NCBI GenBank assembly: GCA_973895155.1
Contig: OZ316893.1
Location: forward strand, 22,444,001-22,508,000
Direction of reading: 5' to 3'
Origin: Marsupella aquatica
Lineage: Eukaryota > Marchantiophyta
Length of the DNA stretch: 64,000 bases
Below are positions 21,424 through 32,900 of the stretch, one piece after another (within the stretch, counting starts at the first letter, position 1; the number at the start of each line of letters is the position of its first letter). The notes under the pieces were generated by a model, which had not been told where the DNA came from, did no database searches, and saw nothing but the letters and a program-made list of their open reading frames with translations. The position numbers were made by a program, and so were the translations under genes.

Positions 21424-22949
21424 CCGTGACTTCGACGGAGAGGAAGTCACCGTATCACGATTGCGCAATTTCCACAAGGGAAGTCTTCGACGCCATCCGC
21501 ATCAAATCACGGAAGTCGAACATTTGATAGAATCACTGTAGAATGTAGTGATCTAGAGTAGAGAAACTGAACAGTTGACAGAATTAAAATGGATGGACCG
21601 CACGGTTGATTGCAGTAAGAAGGATCACCTGAGTAGGAATTGTAATCAGTTACTGTAGCTGATTGCTGAATGCTTTCCAATGGGAACTTAGTGTCCAGGC
21701 ACACCCGAAGAGCACCAGTTTCAATAACTCTCTGTAACTTGCTAAGTAAATAATTTTGAGAAGCTCTGCGCTCTGTAAACAATTCCAGAGCGTATGCGCG
21801 AACAAGAAACACACCAAACTATGTACGTTGACACTAGTTTTCGTTTGGAATAAATGTGTCAGGAATTTGTCAATTTTCGAAAATCTACACGAAAGCTTAA
21901 AATTGTCATCCTAAGCATCTGAAAGATTTTGATCAGTCAAACCTAATGCTATTGTGGAGTACGGCAACGCTAATGACAACTACTGTAAGAGTCTAGACAA
22001 CCAGAACCTTCTAAGGCTCAACTCCATCCCTCGTCAGACTCACTTCATCAGCAAACAAGGTCTCAAACATTCCATCCTTAATGTGAGAATCCATGCAGGC
22101 TTCGGCGAGTTTTCCGAGCATCTTAATTCCGGCAGGTTTCGGCTATCCATCCGAACATCTCTATTTCGGCGACCCATCGACCCCCGTTGTGGTCTACGGA
22201 AACCTCAAGTCAGAGATGTTTTGGCCACCTTTTCACTCCCTACAGTCCAAGGCTATATAATCAGAACCCTATCCGCCGTTGTACGAAAGAGACATCATAA
22301 GCAGGACTATCAACAAAAGATTCAAGGATCCCTGTGACAAGTTCCTGTCCGGTCCCGCTGAGTATTGCTCGCATACAGTGAATCAGCTCTCCGGCAGCAA
22401 GTTTTGCTTATTATGCAAAAGTCTAGCAGTTTCAGATTTGCGTGTACGATGAAAGAAGAGGAGAGTAAATTTCGGGTGCAATGGGAGAACACGACCGCCT
22501 TAAAATGATCGACAAGAAAACCTAGTCCAAACCGCCAATCCATAGGGCACATTCCTAAAATGCTCAGTTCGTATCTCCAGGACCATAACAAAAAGCTCTT
22601 CTTTCGTTGGTGAAAAGTTTTTTCGCAAACCTGCACAGCTCAATCGGAGTCTTTTCCCACTTGGAAAAGTAGAATCTGAATACCAAATCAACACCACCAT
22701 AATTCAATCCAGTCGAATCCATTGCAAGTAGCGGGAGACTGGTTGCTTGACGAGAGTGGATACCAGACCCTACACCTTGAGCAATTAAAAACCTGGCTGG
22801 CCATCATAATGTGTAAAGAAAAAACCATTTGCAGACCTCAGCGTTGCTATCCAAAAAAAAGGTACACAACCACAAACCCATTTTGCAAAGTAAGCCGAAT
22901 CGGTGAAGTACTTCTTTTGAGAATTTCAGAGCTTGCGTTTGAGAATGTG
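21424..22949. other. gene-free stretch
   Basis: It lies between the convergent ends of the two-helix protein gene and the CPBP protease gene. No coding region is recognised; both 3' untranslated regions should be here. Confidence 0.4.
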
Positions 22950-24697
22950 CTATAGCAATTCTAAAAAGGCAAACCCATTCCACAAACTGTGGAGGACAAT
23001 GGAAGCTAGAAGGTTTTTAGACCGAACAAAAACAAAGCCCATTACTAAGCCTAGAAATGTGAGCGGAAGGATCCGCTGCATACTAAAATGGGCAAGGGCA
23101 AAAGCTAGAGCACTAATAAAAATGGCACCCCATAAGGGCATGTAACGTGTCATCGAAGGTAGCAGGAATCCTCTGAAGATCACTTCTTCCCATACTGGGG
23201 CACAAACTGAAATGACTATGGCATACAGCAAAGTTGCTACGGGATCTCTGGACATCATGGATTGCTCCACATAAGATGTGCTGAGATTGGGAAGGGGTAT
23301 AAGATAAAGATTTAACTGGGATAGTTTGTTTACAAATGGAAAGAGGAGGCAACCCCAGCAGGCCTCTGCAAGCCACTTTCCTTGCCATTTCACTGGAAAC
23401 CACCCATGAGGAAGTGGAAAGAATTGGGCTAGGCAGCGCCTTAGTATCCATATACCAACGGCTCCCTCAGCAATGTCAGTAATCAAGCTGTAGAGGGCCT
23501 GGCCACGGAAGGTCAAGGAATGCCTGCTGAAGCCTGCCACTTGAGCTGCAATTGGAAGAACCCACGATCCCATCACCCAGAATGCAGCAAACCACAACAC
23601 CATTACCTGCAATACCAAAAACATTTATCATATAAAAGACAAGACAATAGCTGGCTCTCAAGTGCAAGGTAATCGATATAAGCAATTAATGGTCATTTTT
23701 GACAGACAATGAGCACAACTTTATGTACCAAACCTGAAAAATTGTTTGACCAGTCCAGGGAACCTTCCACATTGGCTCGTCTTTTCTCCAGTTGAAAATT
23801 AACTTGTTCCAATCAACCTGCATATAAGGACCATATTGTCAGCACAAGATAGACCAAGACCGCAGAGTCCAAAGCGAACGAAATGCAGTATTTAGGATTG
23901 GCAGCGACAAATTCGTGGTCGTAAGTGGTTGGCTAGCAACAGTCTCACGTCGCATGCTCATCTATAATACAGATGGTATGTTTGTGACATCATATATTTG
24001 CAAGTGTGAACGAAACAGGGTGCCTAGCAGCCCTACAACTAACAGATGATCGATCAGATGTTTCAACTCTAACGTCACAAACAAGTCAACAATCCATCAA
24101 AGATCCCCTTTGCCTATGGCAAAACCTCCGATCAAATGGAAAGTCCTACACCAACAACTTTAGTTAAAATTATCTTGCCTGTTGTAGCATGGTATTCCAT
24201 CGTGGCCACATTGAAGAACTTGAGCTTGAGCTACTCGCATCTTGAGCATTCCCCCCATCGTCCGAGGTAGAATCACTCGAATTCGTGGATGAACCATCCC
24301 CCGGAGTAGCGGCACAGCGTGTTTGCCTCTTCCTTCTACTGTAGCCAATCGGCAGTGACTCAGTCTTGAGGATATTTTCTCCTGCGATGTCCAACACGTA
24401 TCCGTGCACTGGAAGGAAGTTCCTTGATCGGATTAAAGTCGCCCTTATACCATAGAAGACAGGTTCAACACTATCCTTGACTATATCTGCTGGGTACGTC
24501 AAGGATCTAGACACTCTACCTGACTTTCTATTGTCCCACTCGCGTCTGAGGAAACATTGGGTCGCTATCTGAACTCCAGAGGTCTCTGTGCCCGAAGCAG
24601 ATCCACCTGCTTTGTAAACTGGCAACCTCTTAGATGAACACTGCAGGTTATAAAACCCACATAGTTGATGCAAGCCTGTCATTGATAAAGTCTCCAT
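22950..24697 (-). CDS. CPBP (CAAX/Abi) intramembrane protease, plastid-type
   Basis: Three exons in transcript order: 24697-24179, 23817-23734, 23606-22950, giving 419 residues. CPBP proteases are multi-helix membrane metalloproteases; plant members sit mainly in plastid membranes. The family motifs are present: WEEVIFRG (glutamates about 341-342, arginine 345), FALAHF (histidine about 374) and HSLWNGF (histidine about 407, asparagine 411). Several hydrophobic segments occur from residue 202 on. Residues 1-60 are rich in serine and basic residues and may form a transit peptide, and a serine-rich linker lies near 140-165. The first intron has a GC donor (CAACAG then GCAAGA) and a normal AG acceptor; phases fit. 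The second intron is GT-AG. The start is the first ATG of the frame. GatC lies 515 bp upstream on the same strand. The substrate is unknown. Confidence 0.88.
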
Positions 24698-25212
24698 GGC
24701 AATCTACAACTACTCTTCGTGTCGTCCTAAGCAAGAAATCCGCGACCCCTAAATTGCATTTGCAACCACACATCAACCCGGTACCATTTCTTTACCAATG
24801 CCATACAACAATCTCAAGACATTGGCACGAATAATATCTCTGTTCAGTCAGTAGCCAATCATGCAAAGCATCAAGTAATATGCTCCGCCGCCTTTGCTTC
24901 CGAGTTAAAAGACTGGAATGTGAGGTCCAAAGTGTCAATGTCTAACCTACACTACATCTACAGCTAAAATTGATCGAAGAGGATTCCATTTCTGCAATAA
25001 TATGGCCATGTTCGATAGCCTGAGTTGGTGCTCGCCTGTCATCACTTCAAGTATCTGCTTCATCCTATACTACCGGTAACAACACTTCTCCATCTGAAGG
25101 ACTGGTCAACTTGTTGCTGGTGGATATCATCTTTGACCTTGTCAAGAGAACACTTGCAGAAAAATGTGATCTAGCGTAGCACCATGCCCAGCCATGACCC
25201 GTGTCATAAATG
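24698..25212. promoter_or_regulatory. intergenic region between GatC and the CPBP gene
   Basis: Both genes run on the minus strand, so this 515-bp stretch should hold the GatC 3' untranslated region and the CPBP promoter. I see no clear TATA box or other site that I would name. Confidence 0.35.
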
Positions 25213-26874
25213 CTACTCAGTATTTTCCTTCAAAATTCTTGGCACTTTCAAATACGGTCCTTCCAGCTCTGGTGCAGCAGAAAGCATTGCATCCCTGAAA
25301 ATCCAGAAGCCAAACAAGAGATCATTCACTGCTTTTTCCTGGCCATATGGATAATCCTCCCTTAATAACTTGGCTGGGTACCTACTTGCTATTGTAGATT
25401 TCAACCACGATACTTTTGACATTTCAATTAGGGGCCGTAGTTGTCAATCCTCCTGCGCTGGACCAAAGTTAAACCAAAGGTTTCTTCACACTGCGTTAGG
25501 CACCGGATGTCAACCTTGTACAGATCCGCACCAACTTTATAGAAAGTGTCTAAAGAAAGGTTGCTAGGCTGATGTGGGTACTCACCTTTCTTCAAAAATC
25601 ACCGGCACGTCAGCGCGCAAGGTGCTTTCCCCTCCCACTTCCCCTGTGATAGCCAAAAACTCGCATTTCAGAAATGTTTGTTCTTCAACCGAGACCGTTC
25701 ACTCTCCCTTTTCAGTACGAGCCACTACGTGAAGGCATCAACCATCCATTTAAGGGTCCGGGGGATTCTCCTCCGAAGACCCTAGTAGAACCTAATGAAG
25801 TGGATATAAATTGGTTGGTTGTTCTCTGCAAGATCAAACGATGACCTTCTCTTCATCATTCAGGTTCGGCCGGAGCAGCGGTGGAAAAGTAGAAATTAGG
25901 GACAAGTAGATTTTAAGTTCTTACCTACGCGGATGGCTGGTGCAACATTCTCTACGTCGACATCTTGAAGCTGAGAAAACCTAAAATTGGAAGCAGAGAA
26001 ACGTATTAGCAGAACAGCGAGTGAGGGAGTGTTCTTTGATATCCAGCACAATGTAAGGTGAATCTTATCAACATACATTACTTCTGTGAACCCTAAGTGC
26101 ATTGCAATAAACCCTAAATCTATTGCAAATGGTTGTCCTAGGACCGCCGAACAGAAAAACGGGTTCCAAAGAACAAATCATACAACGTTCCAGGTGCTGT
26201 TTCGTCCACAAATTTGCCTCGGTCTGTCTTTCATCAGAGCATCCATGCAGTGGCATAGAACTGCTTACCAGTCGACGACGCTCGCAATCTTCGGAGTAAA
26301 GTCCGCAATCTTACCACACACAACACCGGGAATTCAGATCAGTCGTGGATTCCAAGTCTCAATATGAAGTAATGAACGTTTTCAAGGTCAAGCCTCACAA
26401 AACAGCTCCCTTGCGGTACCTACCTAGCTTCAATTTTCAAGGAAATTGGATAACTATTTTTGCCTGGGATTGGAACAGGAGGTGCACTATCCCCGTCGAC
26501 CCACCAAAACGAGGTGGAACCCACAGGGGCACCGTCTCCTATGCGGCAGCCCAATCTTTGTCGAAAGAGAAAATTGAACAAAACTGTAGGTAGAGAAAGC
26601 AAGAGAAGGGCGTGGAGTAGTGAGGCACCTCTTCAGGGGTGAGATGAATGCGAGCCTTTTCACACAACTGGGTCAGATTCGGTGGCTCCACTTGACGAGC
26701 AGAGGAAGACGAGGACGAGCTTCCAGAAGTAGTTGCCCTGCAGACGATGAGGAGAGAGGAGGGGCGACTCTTTCTGCCGAGAGAAAGCAAAGAGGAGGCA
26801 GCAGACGCAGCCGCAGCAGGAGAAGAGAGCCGAGCAGCAGTGTGGGCAAGAAGAAGACCCTGAGCAGCAGCCAT
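25213..26874 (-). CDS. GATC: glutamyl-tRNA(Gln) amidotransferase subunit C, organellar
   Basis: Four exons in transcript order: 26874-26629, 26309-26269, 25980-25925, 25373-25213; the sum is 504 bases, 167 residues, and all phases agree. GatC stabilises the GatCAB complex that turns Glu-tRNA(Gln) into Gln-tRNA(Gln) in plastids and mitochondria. Diagnostic phrases in order: LCEKARIHLTPEE (end of exon 1), ADFTPKIASVVDW across exons 2-3, FSQLQDVDVENVAPAIR, then LLRED and RDAMLSAAPELEGPYLKVPR near the end. Residues 1-60 are rich in alanine and serine and suit an organelle transit peptide. Exon 2 is only 41 bp. Between LREDYP and RDAML there are about 12 more residues than I expect for the family; they contain a 35-base stretch that looks like a very short intron read through. 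Identity as GatC is firm; the exact last exon is less so. Confidence 0.88.
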
Positions 26875-27818
26875 TATTCTGCTTCTGCTGCTGCTATTCA
26901 GCTGGGATGATGGTGGTGCTGGAGCTCCAGCCGACACGACACAGCAGCAGCAGCAGCAAAGGTGATTTGATCACTTGGGTGTTCTCGAGGTTCTTCACCT
27001 CGTCCTCGCTCTGTCTCATGTTTGTTTGTCCAATATGGGGTCACCTCCTGTCCCTCAATAAACCCCTCTTCTGGCCTATCTTCTTTTTTGTCTTGAACGA
27101 ATGAAATGACGAATAAGACTCACTACAGTAGTCTCGAGGCCTATCTTCTTTTTTGTCTTGAACTAACCAATTGATGAATAAGGGTCGTCTTGTGCAAGAG
27201 TCCTTGAAAAAGCTGCCCTTAGCAGCCCACATATGTCAGGGAAAAGTGTGTGACAGGATCTAAACACAACTATGTGGGGAAAAGTGTGAGAGGATCTAAA
27301 CTCTAAAGACAATCAAGAGCAGCTTAGGTGTGACATGCCCACTGAGTCGCAACTACTCGTGTTATGTCTGCTGTTTTGTTTTATTGAGATTTGAAGGTTC
27401 GGGACCTCAAGGGCCGGAAATTTTCCGTCCCTTGTATCTCAACCAAAGACTCCGTCAGGACTGCCGCACTGTTGCTTCATGAAGGAATGCCACGGGTTCA
27501 TCTGGGCTAGAAAGGAAAGGACCTCGCACATGCAAGATGACCCTAAGACTCACTAGTCTCGATTACCCATTCTCTTAGTAAGGAGTACGATAAGAGTGTC
27601 AACAAAATATATTTATTATTATCATTCTTTGAAGGTTAATGAATGATAAAAAAAACTATCATGTATAGCCCCATCATTTTTAGCAATCATGCATATCATA
27701 ACATACTCCTTTCTATGCACATATATTATGGTGGAACCTTAGAGTCACAATCTAGAGTCTTCACTCTAGAAACCTAGACCTCAACTTTAGCTTCCCTCTA
27801 TGATTTATATATAAGATT
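26875..27818. other. gene-free stretch upstream of GatC
   Basis: It holds the GatC promoter side, with a CAG-repeat run (CAGCAGCAGCAGCAGCA) at 26942-26959. A 27-bp near-perfect palindrome lies at 27408-27434 (CAAGGGCCGGAAA against its complement). The phrase GCCTATCTTCTTTTTTGTCTTGAAC occurs twice, at 27074 and 27140. Nothing coding is recognised. Confidence 0.4.
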
Positions 27819-28580
27819 GGCAGGGGATTAGCTTAGAACCGAGAGATCCAAGGCTCAATCCACACAAGGGGTGTGGAGGGTATGTGTGGGTCGGGTGTAG
27901 TGGTGGGACTTTGGGAGTATTAGGGCATCTCAAAATTAAAAAATACTCGGGACTGGCCTGCTTTGCCATCTGCTGATATTATGGCCCGAAAGTACGGTTG
28001 TGTCCACATTATAGAGCACAATCAGAATAGGGGCACTTCTAATTGAGTGGTGTCACAGATGCCCAACCTTCACCACCAAATACAGCACCAATGTTGTTGT
28101 TCAAGCAGCACAACACCACCAAAGACAACAACAATGTCTTTGTTCAAAGCAACAGCAAGTTCAAAAAGTGTTGAGGCTCAATCGATTGGCAACCTCTGAC
28201 ACTTTACCTACATAACTGTATGCTGGTCAAGTTTGGGTTAGGTTGCGGTGCGAATTGCAACTCCCGGACCGAAATGCAGGATTCAGAAAATGGCCGACCG
28301 GCCAGAATGGACTGCGGTTAGCTTGGTCTCAAACCCAATCAGCCAAAAATGGCAGCAATCTTTACTTTTGTACGCCCTATTGGTTTCTCCTTGGCCCCTG
28401 GCTGGTCTGCTTTGGGGCCCAGGTTTAACCCTCGCTCTCCCTCCTGGCCTAGGTCCGTGTCGGATCCCTGGGTGTTGTCCCCTTGTGACTACCCTACATA
28501 AAATTTCATGTTCCAAAGCAAGTAGTCTATCCTCTGTTGGATGGGCCTGCTTTTGGCTTTCAAGGCACAAAAAAATAAAT
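27819..28580 (+). mobile_element. tRNA-derived SINE, interrupted copy
   Basis: The head (27819-27925: GGGATTAGCTTAGAACC, AGAGATCC, GGCTCAATCC, then GTGTGGGTCGGGTGTAGTGGTGGGA) and the tail (about 28395-28580: TTTGGGGCCCAGGTT, CCCTGGGTGTTG, TTGTGACTACCCTACA, CTTTCAAGGCACAAA) both match the SINE at 55278-55597. About 470 bp of other sequence lie between them, either a later insertion or two pieces that came to lie together. The head has a B-box-like promoter phrase. Confidence 0.65.
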
Positions 28581-28770
28581 GAGTAAGAGCACTTAGTAGA
28601 CTCTCAACCCAATAGTGACATCCCAAGTGACATATTATCATTGCAGGGAACCCATTTCATGGTAAGCCCCCATGGATACTACTGGGACCCGCACCAGGAC
28701 GGAAATAGGATTAAATTAGGGTCACAAAGAAGGCAACCAAGGGCCGAGGAGATAGTCCGAACTACATATC

Positions 28771-28868
28771 CATATAATAACCCTTGTGGTGGGGGGGGGG
28801 GGGGGGTTGAACCTAGGACCTCTCTGTTCCCCTCCAAACTAATCCCCTAGCCAACTCACCTAAGCCAA
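28771..28868 (-). mobile_element. tRNA-like SINE head, minus strand, with a poly-G tract
   Basis: Read on the minus strand, TTGGCTTAGGTGAGTTGGC and TCCTAGGTTCAACCCC resemble the A and B boxes of a tRNA promoter and match the head of the SINE at 55278. A run of 16 G (plus strand, 28790-28806) follows the B box. The body beyond it (towards 28640) does not match the other copies, so this is a fragment or a related subfamily. Confidence 0.55.
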
Positions 28869-28874
28869 TTTTTT

Positions 28875-29980
28875 TTGTGGCCTATCTTCTCACCTATCAT
28901 CTCCCATCTGGGTTTCTTTCTTTACTGACCCCATGGGAAGCTCCTTTCAAAATATTTGGAAGCACATGCAACCACATCAGCACTATTGGTCACAAACAAG
29001 AATGGTTTATTTTGTAAAACGTACCAAGCAAAAAGTACCAAGAAACACTATGTGTGTTTAAAACTAATCAAAGAAAAACACCTGGTGTGTAAAATCAATA
29101 GAAAACTGAAAAATAATATTTCAAATATATCAAAGAAAGGGGTGAAAAGGGAATAAAAGAACATAAACTTTAGATAGGTTGTGATTGATATATCAATATT
29201 TTGCAGTAACTTTGTTAAATGGGTTGTGAACTATATATCAATGAAATGTATTGTGATTGATATATCAATGTTTTTCAGAAACTTCTTATATGGGTTGTCA
29301 ATGTTTTCCAGAAACTTGTTATGCGGGTTTGTCAATGTTTTCCAGTAAGTTAGAATTTTCAATTTAATTAATTCAATTAAAATGGATGATCTATTAATTA
29401 AGATGGATCGATTCTAGTTTTGGCAGGAGATACAATCAATATTTTGAACAAAGCTACAAAACCTATACTATGAAGCACACAAATATTCCTGTGAAAGGGG
29501 TATAATTTCTGGAGGTGTCAGGTTTTGGGGGCAGAATGCGGTGGACCACAACCTGTTACGAGCAACAGGATCAGGCTCGTGTACTAGCCAAGGAAGGAAG
29601 GACAAATAGCAATGCGCTTTCTAGCAGGCAAGAACATCATTTATGGCAGTTCCTAGCTCCTGCCTTCAAGCAAACCTCACAAATTACCACATCCTGACGC
29701 AAGAAATTGCCAGCAGGAGTAGTTAGCCCGCTGATGGATAAGCGGCTGTAGATAGAATTTATTTTTCTCGTGCCTACCATGCCATGCATGGTGACAGTGC
29801 ACTAATATTTCCTGAAGAGCCTCCAAAACTGCGAGTCAGGGGTCTGACTACTATACTGTGGGTTGTGAAGATCAGACTCTGATCCCAATCCAATCATCCG
29901 TAACAACAATAAGACTATGGACTTTCTTTTGTACAAAACAATTGGGAATTAAGTGGACCTGAGACAGGAACTCCAAAATG
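28875..29980. other. gene-free stretch downstream of the helicase gene
   Basis: Around 29168-29345 the phrases GTTGTGATTGATATATCAAT and GTCAATGTTTTCCAG recur in a loose array. No gene is recognised. Confidence 0.4.
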
Positions 29981-32900
29981 TCAGCCCTTCGACCCAAGAA
30001 GCTTTAGAGCCAGGGCTTCTTGCTCCTCTAATGACAACTTAGAGACTTTTCTTCCAGGTACATCCTTCTTCGACCCAATGTGTGAATGCCTTGGACTGGA
30101 CTCATCATCGGAATGGAAGTCTTCCTCGGAACCTGATACACCTTGATCACTGCTTTGTCCCCTTAAACTCCCACTCTTCTGATACGTTGGACCATCCTCC
30201 TCTTCACTACCAGATGCATCATCACTCTGGCTGGGAGATCCAGTTCTCAGACGAGGACCATCCTCTTCAGCGTCGACAGATGCTTCCCGGGCTTTGCGTT
30301 TCATTTTCATCCGTTTCTCACGAAGGCGCTGCTTCTCCAGCAGCCTGTCCTCTTTGTCCCGTTTCTTCATTTCCTCCTTCACACGTTTGAACCGCTCCCC
30401 AGCAGCTTCAGCTATCTCTTTTGTTACACCTGCAAGCCCAACAACAATAATGGAATTAACGAAATAAACCTTCACAAATACCGATACGAGATTCCCAAGA
30501 GATGGAACGGACTTTGATCAGAAAATTGATGAGAGGAGTTTCCTTACCAGCTGTATCCTCATTGTCCTCATTTCCATCTCTGGCTAGAGCAGCAAGAGGA
30601 GGGAGTGCATTGCCTTCTTCATCAAAAACAAGTCGCCTACTTCCTGCCCTTCCGGAATCGATCTTCAGCTTTTTGTTCTTCATTACCTTTACACCAGAGC
30701 TGCCAGTGGAAAACAGGTGATAAGACTTACGAAAAGAAGTTTCTCACGTGAAGAAATTCAAGCAGCAAAGATCGAAGTGATCGGCTCGTTCAATCCAAAT
30801 TTAAACATGCGTTTCATCATGCTAGCTCAGATAGGTTAAATAATAGGTTAGATAGTAGTGTGCGGAAAAAAGTCTGGATGAAACATGCTCTTCGAAGCCA
30901 CCTTCACATCACATTCCTTGTCTTTATGGTCAGGCAAACCTGACATCCAGCAGAAGTTGATATGAGTGATCACCTTTTCTCTAGACGAAATTGTGGATCA
31001 ATATTGTCGGTCTCTGCCCTTGGCCTCTTCTTGCTTAGAAACTCCTCATCGCTGTCGTCCTGCTTATTTGACGTATTCTCTACTGCGCGATTATTCTCAT
31101 GGGCTGTAGATAAAACATCCATGTTCTTTCTATTGAAAAGACGATCCAACTTGGATTTTTTCTTATCCACTTTAGAAACAGCCTCCCTATCCTGTTCAAC
31201 TTTCACTGAAATTTCCTCTCCGTTATCATCATCTGACTCCTCATCGTCACTAGAATCACTACCATTCTGTTTGGCTCCCTCAGAGCCTTTTGAACCACCA
31301 GATTTTTTCTTCAAAAAGCGAACTCTAGGAGTGGTAGGTAAACCCAGCGAGAGAGCGTATTCTGCCAAAGGAAGCTTTGTCACGTCAAAGACTTCTTTAT
31401 TGGAATGCAGATAAATGGAGCGTAGATATGTGACAAAAGCACGCTGTGCTAGATACTTGAGAGTGGTATCCCTAGATAGGAGACCTGCCAGCGTTCCAGA
31501 TACTGACTGAACTTTGCTCTTGTTCGGCTGCACAAAAAATAGCTTAAATGTTAAAGAAATGAGGAGGGACTCCCAACCGTATATTCAAGAATATCTTAAC
31601 AAATGCAAGTTCTGTAGTAGTGGATACCTTGATGACTTTGATTGGTACTTTTGCTACTTCCAACTCGGTCAAGAACTCCTCTTCTGAAGGCACAAGGAAG
31701 AGCAAAGAGCGACCAGCAGCTGTGTATCGAGCAGTACGACCAACGCGATGAATGTATGTAGCGACATCTTCAGGGCAATCCATCTGTGTAGTCCAAAGTA
31801 GCGCATTATGTAAGCATAAATATGAAACCCACTCTCAAAACATAAAAGTACCACTTTTACATGCCAACCCAACAGCTATACAAACAGCAATGTACTTCAC
31901 AATCATAGCGTGTGTAACGTAATAAATCCTTTGAATACATTTGAGGGCAAAAAGATAGACATGAGAGCAAGAAAGAGAGCCTATGTAGTGCTACTTAGCA
32001 GCCCAGTAGACATGGCTTCAAACAGTAAGCTGTCTTTTCAAATGTAACGATTCCCTGAGAATTGTCGTCCAAGGTTTGGAGATGGCAATTAACTGAAAAA
32101 ATCATTAGGGGGCAGTCCTCAACACGGTTACATGACGGCCCTCATTAAATGCAAGAAGAATGTTTTGCACCTGAACCACCCAGTCTACCGAAGGGAAATC
32201 CAATCCCCTGGCGGCAACATCCGTGCAAAAGAGCAGGGAGTGCTTGGTCTCACAAAAGCTTAGGAACACGATCGACCGTTGTTGTTGCTTCATGCGACCA
32301 TGCAGGCACTTGACTGGTACGCCTGGCCGCATTTTCTTGAATGCTTCGTGGACAAACTTGACCTGAAAGAAAGCATTGTAGGGACTGAATAAGTGAATTG
32401 ACATTTTCGTCCATGGACTCCTAATTTGGACATGGAACAGAAAAAATAATCCAGTGCTCGACCCAAAAGAAGGAGTAGTTGTCATAAGGAGTGGAAACAT
32501 ATACTTGCAAGCAGGAGTGATCTGGACCTATCCACGCTTAGCAGTCCGAGGTGTCAAAATTCTCAAACTCCCTATTCTCTGGATGTATCAGTGACCTCCC
32601 ATTCAGCAAGTCATAATCAGCTCATTTCAATTTACCACCTACGCTGGAGCAAATTTTAGGATGTAAACAAAAGCAGCCCATCCTCTTACCTGTTTGCAAC
32701 TGGACAAGAACACAAGCGTTTTGAAGTGCAGATGGGTCTTCACAAAACTCCACAGCATGTTCATCTTCTCATCCAAAGGCACTATCATCCCCGTCTGTTG
32801 TAACCTTGCTGGCGTTGCTGCAGTTGACTCTGCATGCACAGCTAAGTATTCTGGATCAACTAGACTCAGCCTAGCAAGGTCCTGCACCGATCGAGTTTGA

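Noticed and set aside
30082-30390. 102-codon plus-strand frame
   Set aside because: It is antisense to the last exon of the DEAD-box helicase gene.
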